Assembly: GCA_018434325.1 (NCBI GenBank)
Contig: JAHDPO010000007.1
Location: 202,210 to 266,209 of the forward strand
Source of the DNA: Clostridia bacterium
Lineage (GTDB): Bacteria; Bacillota; Peptococcia; DRI-13; UBA5745
Length of the DNA: 64,000 bases
Direction: 5' to 3'
Of the stretch, positions 18,745-25,204 are shown one piece after another. Under the pieces are notes generated by a model that was not told where the DNA came from, did not search any database, and worked only from the letters and a program-made list of their open reading frames with translations. Every line of letters begins with the position of its first letter. Position 1 is the stretch's first letter. Both the position numbers and the translations under genes were made by a program.

Positions 18745-18862
18745 AAAACAAAAAACGCACCAAAGACCACAAGCAGCTTGCTTGTTGTAACCGGAATGCC
18801 GGTTGGCCTCTGCTGCGTATGCAACAGGTAATTCTCCGCTTCAGGGAGAGATTTTCACCTTG
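18745..18862 (-). promoter_or_regulatory. Structured attenuator-like leader of the giant PKD gene
   Basis: On the minus strand, ACGCA (18818-18814) and AGAGGCC (18811-18805) can pair with UGCGU (18759-18755) and GGUCUUU (18768-18762). Between them are two hairpins, AACCGG-CAUU-CCGGUU and ACAAGCA-AGC-UGCUUGU. A U-rich run follows, ending about 25 bases before the ATG, so this looks like a three-way terminator. A competing hairpin CUGUUGC-AUAC-GCAGCAG (18827-18810) would break it. A UCUCC/GGAGA hairpin lies further upstream. I do not recognise a known riboswitch class. Confidence 0.5.
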
Positions 18863-18888
18863 ATGTATAAACCGGAATATGATATCAT
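18860..18888 (+). promoter_or_regulatory. Promoter of antitoxin RNA, module 1
   Basis: TTGATG (18860-18865) and TATCAT (18883-18888) with 17 bases between. The same hexamers and spacing occur in module 2 on the other strand (62758 to 62730). Transcription would start near 18895. Confidence 0.7.
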
Positions 18889-18894
18889 ATACTT

Positions 18895-18984
18895 ACAAAA
18901 AGGAGTTGTCGCTTGTAGTGGAGCGGCAGGTTCCGAAAGTTTCTTTTAAACGGAAAACCGCCGGCAACGGCGGTTTTTCCGTTT
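18895..18984 (+). ncRNA. Predicted antisense antitoxin RNA, module 1
   Basis: Inferred RNA from the promoter above to the shared terminator, about 90 nt, convergent with and overlapping the 3' end of the small toxin gene. It begins with a hairpin GUCGCU (18908-18913)/AGCGGC (18922-18927) with an eight-base loop, followed by a conserved GCAGGTTCCGAA segment. The whole unit is conserved in module 2 near 62.7 kb. The arrangement resembles txpA/RatA, bsrG/SR4 and Fst-type type I systems. Confidence 0.6.
18948..18984. terminator. Bidirectional terminator shared by toxin mRNA and antitoxin RNA, module 1
   Basis: AAACGGAAAACCGCCG (18948-18963) pairs with CGGCGGTTTTTCCGTTT (18968-18984) around a GCAA loop. 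It overlaps the toxin stop codon by two bases. Confidence 0.75.
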
Positions 18985-19060
18985 ACTTAAACTTCTTTAA
19001 GTAATTGGCAAATGCCACAAGAAAAGTCAATAGAGCAAAAAGCTCTAACCAACTTACCAT
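18983..19060 (-). CDS. Small hydrophobic toxin of a type I toxin-antitoxin module (copy 1)
   Basis: A 25-residue peptide, MVSWLELFALLTFLV at the N-terminus, with one membrane helix (about 5-20) and a Lys/Phe-rich tail (YLKKFK). A strong ribosome site, GGGGGAGGTGATGCCT, precedes the ATG. Size and design match holin-like/Fst/TxpA-type membrane toxins. A second copy at 62563-62640 differs at only three residues (5, 19, 23), while most nucleotide changes are silent, indicating selection on the peptide. An antisense RNA converges on its 3' end. It sits on the same strand as the Tad genes, between the RRXRR-like gene and the PKD gene. It is too short for routine gene callers. Confidence 0.75.
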   Translation of the reverse strand: MVSWLELFALLTFLVAFANYLKKFK

Positions 19061-19118
19061 AGGCATCACCTCCCCCTTTTGGGAAGTGAACCAGCCGCTG
19101 AAGCGACAACTCATAACC

Positions 19119-19147
19119 ATTTTAACACAGAACCTGTCAATCGCCAA
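19119..19147 (-). promoter_or_regulatory. Promoter of toxin mRNA, module 1
   Basis: On the minus strand TTGGCG (19147-19142) and TAAAAT (19124-19119) are 17 bases apart. Module 2 has TTGTCG-17-TAAAAT at the same distance. The 5' leader then carries GTCGCT-TC-AGCGGC (19107-19094). Confidence 0.65.
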
Positions 19148-19167
19148 GAATATTTTACCATAACCGA

Positions 19168-19332
19168 CTAATTTTTTACCATGGCTGTTTTGCCTGAACC
19201 GACCAAAATCAGGACAAAAGGATAATAAGAATAAACCTTTGCCTGCTTCCGCCGCAGCAGCTTGCGGCAGAGGGCCGCCGGGTATCTGCCTCTCGGCTTT
19301 CCGCCGGCATCCAAGACCAGCACCTTGCCCAT
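19168..19332 (-). CDS. 54-residue RRXRR/PLMP-domain-like microprotein in the Tad operon
   Basis: A short frame starts at an ATG that overlaps the cpaB stop by one base (TGATG). It encodes MGKVLVLDAGGKPRGRYPA, then LCRKLLRRKQAKVYSYYPF and VLIL. This follows the pattern of the RRXRR family (Pfam PF14239) that forms the N-terminal PLMP segment of IscB-like proteins: V-L-D-x-x-G-K-P, R-K-L-L, K-A-K-V, P-F-x-I-x-L. No RuvC or HNH region follows; the frame ends after 54 residues. It may be a standalone domain protein or a relic. Function unknown. Translational coupling to cpaB supports expression. Confidence 0.55.
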   Translation of the reverse strand: MGKVLVLDAGGKPRGRYPAALCRKLLRRKQAKVYSYYPFVLILVGSGKTAMVKN

Positions 19333-19880
19333 CAGCTCACCTCGCCGGCGCCGGCCATCATCAAAAACAGGCTGCCGCCTTTTTCATATTCTTTGAGCAC
19401 AATGGCCTGTTCGTGGCTTTCACAAACCAAAGTTACGGCCGCCGGCAGCATGACCTCGTCGGCAGCGTAAGCGTTGCCGCTATTGCCGGCATGGATATCC
19501 TTACCCTTGTCATTGGTCACATCGGCGATCAACAGGTCTCCGGCCACCATTCCGGGAAGCTGGATTTTGCTGTTATCGCCGGCGGCCGGCGGTACAAAAC
19601 CGACGCTGACCCGGTCACCTGGCAAAACCTTGCCGGCCAAAGCCGAATAAAGGTCCACCCGAATAGTCACCTTCACCTGCCCTTCTTTTAATGGAGGCAG
19701 GGAGTGCTCCCAGGTATTCTCTGCCTGCAGCTGCCCGGCAGCCTCCATAGCTTGCTTCGCCGCCCATAAATCGGCAGTTTCTTTCGCAAACTTTTCGGAT
19801 AGATAAATATGCTGCCCGAAACCGACGGCAGCGGATATGCCTAAACAAATCAAAGCAATAATTATCTTTTTTTTGAGCAT
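19332..19880 (-). CDS. cpaB: CpaB/RcpC-like SAF-domain pilus assembly protein
   Basis: 182 residues. An N-terminal membrane anchor (about 5-25, IIIALICLGISAAVGFG) is followed by a coiled stretch. A SAF/beta-clip-like region comes next, in which LYSALAGKVLPGDRVSVGFVPP (about 78-99) resembles CpaB/RcpC, then VMLPAAVTLVCESHEQAIVL. CpaB is the periplasmic or cell-wall partner of the Flp secretion channel. This copy is shorter than the typical protein of about 270 residues. It is followed with a one-base overlap by the RRXRR-like gene and preceded closely by a pilin-like gene. Confidence 0.75.
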   Translation of the reverse strand: MLKKKIIIALICLGISAAVGFGQHIYLSEKFAKETADLWAAKQAMEAAGQLQAENTWEHSLPPLKEGQVKVTIRVDLYSALAGKVLPGDRVSVGFVPPAAGDNSKIQLPGMVAGDLLIADVTNDKGKDIHAGNSGNAYAADEVMLPAAVTLVCESHEQAIVLKEYEKGGSLFLMMAGAGEVS

Positions 19881-19889
19881 AACCCACTC

Positions 19890-20450
19890 CTATGCAATGT
19901 TGATTAAATAGTGATTATCCACATCTTTATGGATGCGCAGCCGGCTTTCTGTCCCCAGCAGCCCATGGAGTCCCGGTATGCGAACCCGGTAGCTGACGAT
20001 CACATGGATTGAGGTTTTGCGGATGGCGGTGCCGCAGCTGCAAGTCAAACCGGCAGTTATATCTTCGGGGTTATATACGCTTATCTCCTCTATCGTGACC
20101 GGCGTGGTAATGCAGTGATCTCCCAGGGGCCGCAAACTGCTGTCCAGCTTCAGGTTTTCTTGAAGAGCCGATTTAAAAACGGCAACTGCGGCAGGCTTTG
20201 ACAGCTGATATTCGCCGTAAGCAAGGTTTTCTGCAGCTTCTGAGCGGAGTGCGGCCAGAGCGGCAGCGACTACAGCCACATCGCCCGCCCGCCTTACGCT
20301 ATATAAATAGCGTAAAGAGATAAAGGCAATACAGATAACGGTTATCACCGCCGCCATCATGGCGCCGCTGATCAATGTAGCCGAACCTCTATTGGTATCT
20401 CTTCGACAGGGATACCACCGGCCCGTAAACCATGATCTTATCCTCCACAT
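19890..20450 (-). CDS. Pilin-like membrane protein of the Tad locus
   Basis: 186 residues. A polar leader ends in TNRG, followed by SATLISGAMMAAVITVICI, a single helix (about 26-48), then a soluble part with a cysteine pair (LTCSCGTAIRK). This is TadG/TadF-like in plan, but the +5 Glu is absent. The ATG at 20450 overlaps the upstream gene by 62 bases; AGGAGG lies 11 bases before it, which supports this start. No closer in-frame ATG lies upstream of the hydrophobic segment. Confidence 0.7.
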   Translation of the reverse strand: MWRIRSWFTGRWYPCRRDTNRGSATLISGAMMAAVITVICIAFISLRYLYSVRRAGDVAVVAAALAALRSEAAENLAYGEYQLSKPAAVAVFKSALQENLKLDSSLRPLGDHCITTPVTIEEISVYNPEDITAGLTCSCGTAIRKTSIHVIVSYRVRIPGLHGLLGTESRLRIHKDVDNHYLINIA

Positions 20451-20820
20451 TCTTTGTCAGTCCTCCTAATCCCAAGCTATAGGCGACAGCCTGGTAATTA
20501 CAGCTGATCTTAATTTTTACCGGCTGGCCATAAGCCGCGGGGTAAGGCGTATAATCGAGATGGACGCCTTCAGCAGCAATATTTTTTTCTGCTAAAGCCT
20601 CGTAAATCCGGACTTTCCCGGCGGCAGTCAGGCCCCCTTCGATTTCCATGCTGAGAATAGCCTGATTAGCACACTGTCGCAAAATATCGTATTGATTAAG
20701 GTTAAACCATTGGGCGGCCATACTGAATAAGGGCAGCAAAAGCAGGGGCAAAATCAATATTACAGCTACTATTTCGGCACTGCCCCGGTTTGCCTCTGCC
20801 AGTGATCTTTTTTGTCCCAT
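20389..20820 (-). CDS. DUF4320-like pilin-like protein
   Basis: 143 residues, beginning MGQKRSLAEANRG|SAEIVAVILILPLLLL. It has the basic leader, glycine, Glu at +3 and helix of a processed pseudopilin, followed by a soluble domain (QYDILRQCANQAILSMEIEGG). The order of features resembles the DUF4320 family, small proteins encoded in Firmicutes Tad clusters. It is probably a minor structural subunit. It ends inside the start of the next gene. Confidence 0.75.
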   Translation of the reverse strand: MGQKRSLAEANRGSAEIVAVILILPLLLLPLFSMAAQWFNLNQYDILRQCANQAILSMEIEGGLTAAGKVRIYEALAEKNIAAEGVHLDYTPYPAAYGQPVKIKISCNYQAVAYSLGLGGLTKNVEDKIMVYGPVVSLSKRYQ

Positions 20821-20845
20821 TTGATGTTACTCCCCTTTTACGCTC

Positions 20846-21064
20846 TCAGGAATCGCTTAAAGTGGTGGATAGGCTGGTGTTTAAATTCCCTACGGCGGTT
20901 TTTACCGTCTCCCCCAGGTTTTTGATTTGAGGTGCGGCCAAGAGCAGAATAAAGACGATTAATAGCACAAAGGCAATAATTTCATTGCTGCCCCTGTTTT
21001 TTACCTTGCTCATTTCCTCTTTGTTTATTTCTCGATGATTCATTTTGCCAACGATTTTTTTCAT
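20846..21064 (-). CDS. Flp-like small pilin (second type)
   Basis: 72 residues. A long basic leader ends KNRG, then SNEIIAFVLLIVFILLLAA (helix about 30-46) and an amphipathic tail (IKNLGETVKTAVGNL). This is a class III pilin plan with Glu at +3. AAGGA lies upstream of the ATG at 21064; an internal ATG at codon 18 (MSKVKNRG) would give a more usual leader length and remains possible. It lies between tadC and the DUF4320-like gene and is likely the main fibre subunit of the second system. Confidence 0.75.
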   Translation of the reverse strand: MKKIVGKMNHREINKEEMSKVKNRGSNEIIAFVLLIVFILLLAAPQIKNLGETVKTAVGNLNTSLSTTLSDS

Positions 21065-21079
21065 GCTCGTATCCTTTCT

Positions 21080-21886
21080 TTATCCGAAAATTCCCTGCAA
21101 CCCAATATTTAAATCCATAAAATAGGCCTGGAACAGAAGATTCATGATCCCTGCTAACAAAATAAAAAGCGCGGCCATGATCTTATATTCGCAAGCTTTC
21201 TCCTGAACATTAGTAATAGAAAGCAGCCTGTTAAACATACTGTTGGTGAGGTTCTCCAAAACCCCTTGCAGCTTGCCGGTCTTTTCTCCCTGACAGATAG
21301 CCGTCTCCAGAATTTTTGCCTCCGGTATAGCAATCCTCTCGGAAAAGGCCCGGAGAGCTTTAGAACGATCCTTGGTGGCATAAAGCCTGGCTGCCAACAG
21401 CGTCAGTTCTTCTTTCATAGCTTTAGACCGGGCGCTTTCTGCCGCCAATAAAAAGGCTTGTTCTTCCGGCAGATCCGCCGTCACCGCCAGCTCAACCGTC
21501 TCTAAAAACATGGGGAAATCCATTTTGAAAGCTTTCTTGCGCTGCCGGCGGCAAGAGAAAATCCAAATATCAACGATAAAAAAACTTAATAACATGGCAG
21601 CAGCCAAATTGATTGCCGGTACAGCCCGCCTCAAAAAATACCAAAGAAATAAAGGCTGAGCCAGATGCGCCAAATAATAATGCAGCGGTCTCATCCCAAA
21701 AGGCCGGCCGGCCAGTTCCAGCCGCCGCAACAACTTAGCCTGGCCCGGCAGCCCCTCCAGTTTGGCTTCCAAAGGTGCTAAAGGGCGGCGGTTATAAAAA
21801 CGGCAGCGTAAAACATAGGCATACCAAGCGGTAAACCCATAGTAACAGCCAAAACCGCAAAAGGTCCCGGACAGAAAAGCAAGCAT
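21080..21886 (-). CDS. tadC: TadC-like inner membrane platform protein
   Basis: 268 residues with an N-terminal helix, two helices around 75-105, a GspF/T2SSF domain (about 115-235, with MDFPMFLETVELAVTADLP and KTGKLQGVLENLT) and a C-terminal helix (about 238-260, IMAALFILLAGIMNLLFQAYF). It forms the platform with TadB on which the CpaF ATPase acts. TAAGGAGGAG precedes the ATG. tadB ends 28 bases upstream. Confidence 0.87.
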   Translation of the reverse strand: MLAFLSGTFCGFGCYYGFTAWYAYVLRCRFYNRRPLAPLEAKLEGLPGQAKLLRRLELAGRPFGMRPLHYYLAHLAQPLFLWYFLRRAVPAINLAAAMLLSFFIVDIWIFSCRRQRKKAFKMDFPMFLETVELAVTADLPEEQAFLLAAESARSKAMKEELTLLAARLYATKDRSKALRAFSERIAIPEAKILETAICQGEKTGKLQGVLENLTNSMFNRLLSITNVQEKACEYKIMAALFILLAGIMNLLFQAYFMDLNIGLQGIFG

Positions 21887-21914
21887 AACTCCTCCTTAGC
21901 TTGCGGCGTTAAGT

Positions 21915-22715
21915 TTATTGGTTAATATTAAGTACGAAGCCGATACTGGCTAAAGCGGCAAGCGCATTGAAAAAAAGATGAAACCGTCCCTTTGCCGAAT
22001 GGAAAAATTCCGTTAATTCGGCCTGATTGAGCAAGCCAAGCAATAGAATTAGATTCATCATCACCATGAAGAGGATTAGACCGGTACCAAAGGCAGCCGT
22101 GGAAGCTTTCCGGGCAAGGCTTTCTTCTTTGTATTCCCCTTGACGGATCATCTTTGTCAGCAAAGCTTGGTAATTGCCGCCATAGCGGTAACTTAGCCGG
22201 GTCATATTGACAAACCTCCGAAAATCCGGCTGATCACCGGCATCGCCAAGAATGCCGGTCAACACCTCATCGTAGGAAAGCTCTTTTCGAACCCTGTAGA
22301 AAGCTGTCCAACGTTTGACGATATACCTGAGAGGATCTTCGGCATAGTCCGCGGCCTTTTCCAGCGCCTGCATTTCGTCACCTTCGGCAGCATAAAAGTT
22401 GCTGTAAATCACCAGGAAATTGAAAAAGCTTTTCCGGACCTTGGCCCTGTTGATCAAAACCAGAAGCAGCAGCAGAGCCGTCAGGGCAATTATGGTGATA
22501 CAGCTATAGGTCAAAGCAATCAAAGGGCCGGCTGCAGAGAATTTGACATAGGCCGGGACAGCAGCTGCCAAGAGGCAGAGCAGCAATATCTTTTCATTAA
22601 ACCAAGGCAGCAATCTCTTGATTCCCGATTGGTAAACCAACCGCTGCAGCCAAGCAGATCCTTCTTTGATTTTTCTTTTATCGGTCACATCAGTCATATC
22701 GATCTTACCGTTCAT
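21915..22715 (-). CDS. tadB: TadB-like inner membrane platform protein
   Basis: About 266 residues from ATG 22715. Helices near 30-50 and 60-80 (ILLLCLLAAAVPAYVKF, ALTALLLLLVLINRA), a T2SSF domain (about 90-205) and two C-terminal helices. Partner of TadC. The open frame extends to a TTG at 22760 inside the ATPase gene; ATG 22715 or GTG 22724 (with GGGGGAG just upstream) is more likely. It overlaps the end of the first cpaF gene by about 11 bases. Confidence 0.82.
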   Translation of the reverse strand: MNGKIDMTDVTDKRKIKEGSAWLQRLVYQSGIKRLLPWFNEKILLLCLLAAAVPAYVKFSAAGPLIALTYSCITIIALTALLLLLVLINRAKVRKSFFNFLVIYSNFYAAEGDEMQALEKAADYAEDPLRYIVKRWTAFYRVRKELSYDEVLTGILGDAGDQPDFRRFVNMTRLSYRYGGNYQALLTKMIRQGEYKEESLARKASTAAFGTGLILFMVMMNLILLLGLLNQAELTEFFHSAKGRFHLFFNALAALASIGFVLNINQ

Positions 22716-23877
22716 ATTGCTCACATCGCTCCCCCTCCTCCGCTGCCCCCACCGCCACAATGTCCAAAACCTTAAAGCCTTCCATGAAGACGATAATATC
22801 CAGGGATTTCTCCAGCATACTGCGCAGCTCCGTATGGGGAATGCCCAGGGCCGCTCTGGCCATCAATTGCAGAAGCCTGTTGATCACCGCCTCCGGATTT
22901 AAATCTTTAACAGGGCTGTGCAGGGTGGTCATGCTGCCGGTATGGCCGGTATAAATGGCGTTAAAGAAATCGAAAGCCTCTTTGTCTTTCAGCTCTGCAA
23001 TGAAGATACGGTCTACGCTTTCCAGGAGAGCCAGCTTCGTCAACTCAAAAAGCGTATAGTCCTTAACTAAAGCATTATCAGAAAGCCGGATCATCTTATT
23101 GGTTATATTGGGATGCTTAGGAATAACCTCACAGGTTTCCTGCAGTAAAACCGCCCGTTGGTCGGAGGGCATATGATCGATAAGGGAAGCCATCAGCGTG
23201 GTCTTACCGGAGCCGCCCCTGCCAGCAATGACTATGGTCTGCCGGTTTTCCACGGCAGCCTTTAAAATACAGGCTTGCTCAGGCATCAGCATCTCCTCCC
23301 GAATCAACTCGCCAAAAGTATAAGCGGCGGCATGTTTCCTGATAGCAATGACGGGAGACGTTATGCCCAAAGGCCCCAGAGTAACGACTATCCTCATCAG
23401 CCTCTGCCGATCGGTAAATACGGCGGCGGCATTTTGATTCTCGTCGATCTTGCCGCCGGCGGTGGCAGCAACTCTGTATAAAAATTTCAGATAGCTTTGC
23501 TCGGATTCAAAAGCCAGGGGTATGCGAATTTGATAGCCTCGTTTTTTGACAAACCATATATCTTTGCTATTGCCTAAGATATCGGTAACCAGCGGATCCG
23601 TCAGATATGGCTCTAAAGGCCCGTATCCCAGAAGCAGGGCAAGGGCATCCTCATAAAACCGTGTATCTCCGGCGAAACCCGAAAAACGATGCTGAATCAT
23701 CTTGGCAAGTTCAGCCCGAATCATTACCTGCCGCGCCTTGCCGGCCTGGCAGGCATTGATCAGTTCCGCCTTTTCTTCAGCCATCAATTCGACGACCCTT
23801 TCCAGCTGCTTTTGATGATAATCCTTTATCGCCGGCTGAATCATCGGCGTGAAAACATTTGCCGGATCAATAAGCAT
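22705..23877 (-). CDS. cpaF: CpaF/TadA-type secretion ATPase, divergent copy
   Basis: 390 residues. Walker A is GRGGSGKTT (219-227) and the Asp/His boxes are LLQETCEVIPKHPNI and GHTGSMTTLHS. The Walker B region reads RIFIAELKDKEAFDF where the usual form is RIIVGEVRGGEALDM, so the GEVRGGEA signature is replaced by AELKDKEA, though the carboxylate is kept. It powers pilus assembly through TadB/TadC, whose genes follow directly. A second, canonical CpaF lies at 26382-27563, so the two may drive different steps or substrates. Confidence 0.9.
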   Translation of the reverse strand: MLIDPANVFTPMIQPAIKDYHQKQLERVVELMAEEKAELINACQAGKARQVMIRAELAKMIQHRFSGFAGDTRFYEDALALLLGYGPLEPYLTDPLVTDILGNSKDIWFVKKRGYQIRIPLAFESEQSYLKFLYRVAATAGGKIDENQNAAAVFTDRQRLMRIVVTLGPLGITSPVIAIRKHAAAYTFGELIREEMLMPEQACILKAAVENRQTIVIAGRGGSGKTTLMASLIDHMPSDQRAVLLQETCEVIPKHPNITNKMIRLSDNALVKDYTLFELTKLALLESVDRIFIAELKDKEAFDFFNAIYTGHTGSMTTLHSPVKDLNPEAVINRLLQLMARAALGIPHTELRSMLEKSLDIIVFMEGFKVLDIVAVGAAEEGERCEQYER

Positions 23878-23879
23878 TT

Positions 23880-24929
23880 TTACCTCCTGCTGCCGGCGGC
23901 GGCAGTGTAATTTTTTCGGGCAATGGCTGTTTGCTGTGCAATGTGCTTGGCCCGGGGATAAATTATCTCCAGCTCACTCCGGCCGATATCCTCCTGGTCA
24001 CGCTGATAGGGATGATTAACGATAAAAGAGATGGGCGCCTTCAGCTGCCAATGTTTTTGTATAAACTCTATTTGCTGCTGTTGACAGGCCAGCAGGCGCC
24101 GGTCCGGCACGGCCACAGCCCGGATCGCCGCAGCCTGCGCCATCGCTCCATAGGTGCTGCTGTACACCAGACCAGGCGCACAATCGATGACGATATTTTC
24201 ATAGCGGCTTTGATACAGATTAAGCAGCCGCCGGCAATGGACAAGGGTAAAGTATGGATAGCTGTCAAAAGTAAAGCCTGGAAAAATCAGCAAGCCGCAG
24301 TCATAGATTAAATAACTTTCAGCCTCTTCAATAGTAAGATTGCCCTCGTCCAGCCGGTTAAGCAGATTCAATGGAACATAGCTTTTAGGAACCTTAACGG
24401 ATAAATACCGGCAGATAGCCGGGGATGGCTCATGGAAGTCCAGCAGCAGCACCTCTTTGCCTGCCCCGGCTAAAGCCAAAGCCTCTATAATGGCCAAGCT
24501 GGTAACACCGGCACGTCCCGCACCGGACCAAAATACCTGAACTTGTCCCACCTTTGCAGTGACGGCTATCTCCTCCGGCCTCTCTTCATAGCGGTGTTCT
24601 TTGCAGGATAAACTCTCATCCAGGGCCGGGAGGCCGGCAGGATGCTTCAGCCGATAGGCGATATTATCTTTTGTGACATTAGCGCCCCTCAATATATTCA
24701 AGAAGCCGTAAGAGAGAAATAACCGTATCCAAGACTCGTCATTCATACCGGCAGTCAGCAGCAAAACTCTTTCTTTTTCCTTCGGCCAAGCGGCAATCAG
24801 CTCTTCTGCCGCAAATAAAGATAAGGCATCCTGCTCGATAAGCAACTGGTCGGCAGCCTGGCTATCCGGTACTATCTCAATAAACTCGGGTATCTTTTCG
24901 GAAGCCGTAATCAAAACCAAAGCCCTCAC
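23880..24929 (-). CDS. tadZ: TadZ/CpaE-like localisation protein
   Basis: 349 residues: an N-terminal receiver-like half (about 1-115) and a MinD/ParA-like half that starts QVFWSGAGRAGVTSLAIIEA (about 132), LLLDFHEPSPA and IVIDCAPGLVYS. The deviant P-loop lacks the usual lysines, as in known TadZ proteins. Start is GTG 24929 with AGGAGG eight bases upstream. TadZ directs the Tad machine to a cell site. It sits between a Flp-type pilin gene and cpaF. Confidence 0.8.
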   Translation of the reverse strand: MRALVLITASEKIPEFIEIVPDSQAADQLLIEQDALSLFAAEELIAAWPKEKERVLLLTAGMNDESWIRLFLSYGFLNILRGANVTKDNIAYRLKHPAGLPALDESLSCKEHRYEERPEEIAVTAKVGQVQVFWSGAGRAGVTSLAIIEALALAGAGKEVLLLDFHEPSPAICRYLSVKVPKSYVPLNLLNRLDEGNLTIEEAESYLIYDCGLLIFPGFTFDSYPYFTLVHCRRLLNLYQSRYENIVIDCAPGLVYSSTYGAMAQAAAIRAVAVPDRRLLACQQQQIEFIQKHWQLKAPISFIVNHPYQRDQEDIGRSELEIIYPRAKHIAQQTAIARKNYTAAAGSRR

Positions 24930-24972
24930 GATTTATTCCTCCTGGTTTACTCCCCTGTTTTTTTCCATATCT

Positions 24973-25155
24973 TTATTGGCTTAAAGGATTGCTGCGAATA
25001 TCCATGGTCGTTCCGCCCATAATATTTTCCATGATATCTTTGACAAAGCCAAAAATATATTGGCGAAAAATCAGGGCTATACCCACCAATACAGCCAGAA
25101 TCAGCACCACCTCCACCGTGCCCAGGCCTTCTTCTCCCCATAGAAATTTGTTCAA
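24973..25155 (-). CDS. flp: Flp-type major pilin
   Basis: 60 residues starting at TTG 25155, preceded by AGAGGG at six bases. Leader MNKFLWGEEG is followed by LGTVEVVLILAVLVGIAL, with the conserved Glu at +5 and a single helix, then a short amphipathic tail. This is a textbook class III Flp pilin that should be cut after the glycine by the A24 peptidase. A longer overlapping frame starting at 25174 in another phase has no pilin features. Confidence 0.85.
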   Translation of the reverse strand: MNKFLWGEEGLGTVEVVLILAVLVGIALIFRQYIFGFVKDIMENIMGGTTMDIRSNPLSQ

Positions 25156-25204
25156 TCCAATCCCTCTCTTTCATCTTTCATTTATTAGACCCTTCACTGA
25201 TTAG

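Noticed and set aside
18745..18862. c-di-GMP or cobalamin riboswitch in the PKD gene leader
   Set aside because: A GGTGAAAATC stretch and the three-way shape are suggestive, but the conserved cores of both classes are absent.
24947..25174. 75-residue frame overlapping the Flp pilin gene
   Set aside because: The alternative phase (TTG 25155) shows a complete class III pilin leader and helix, so this frame is a shadow.
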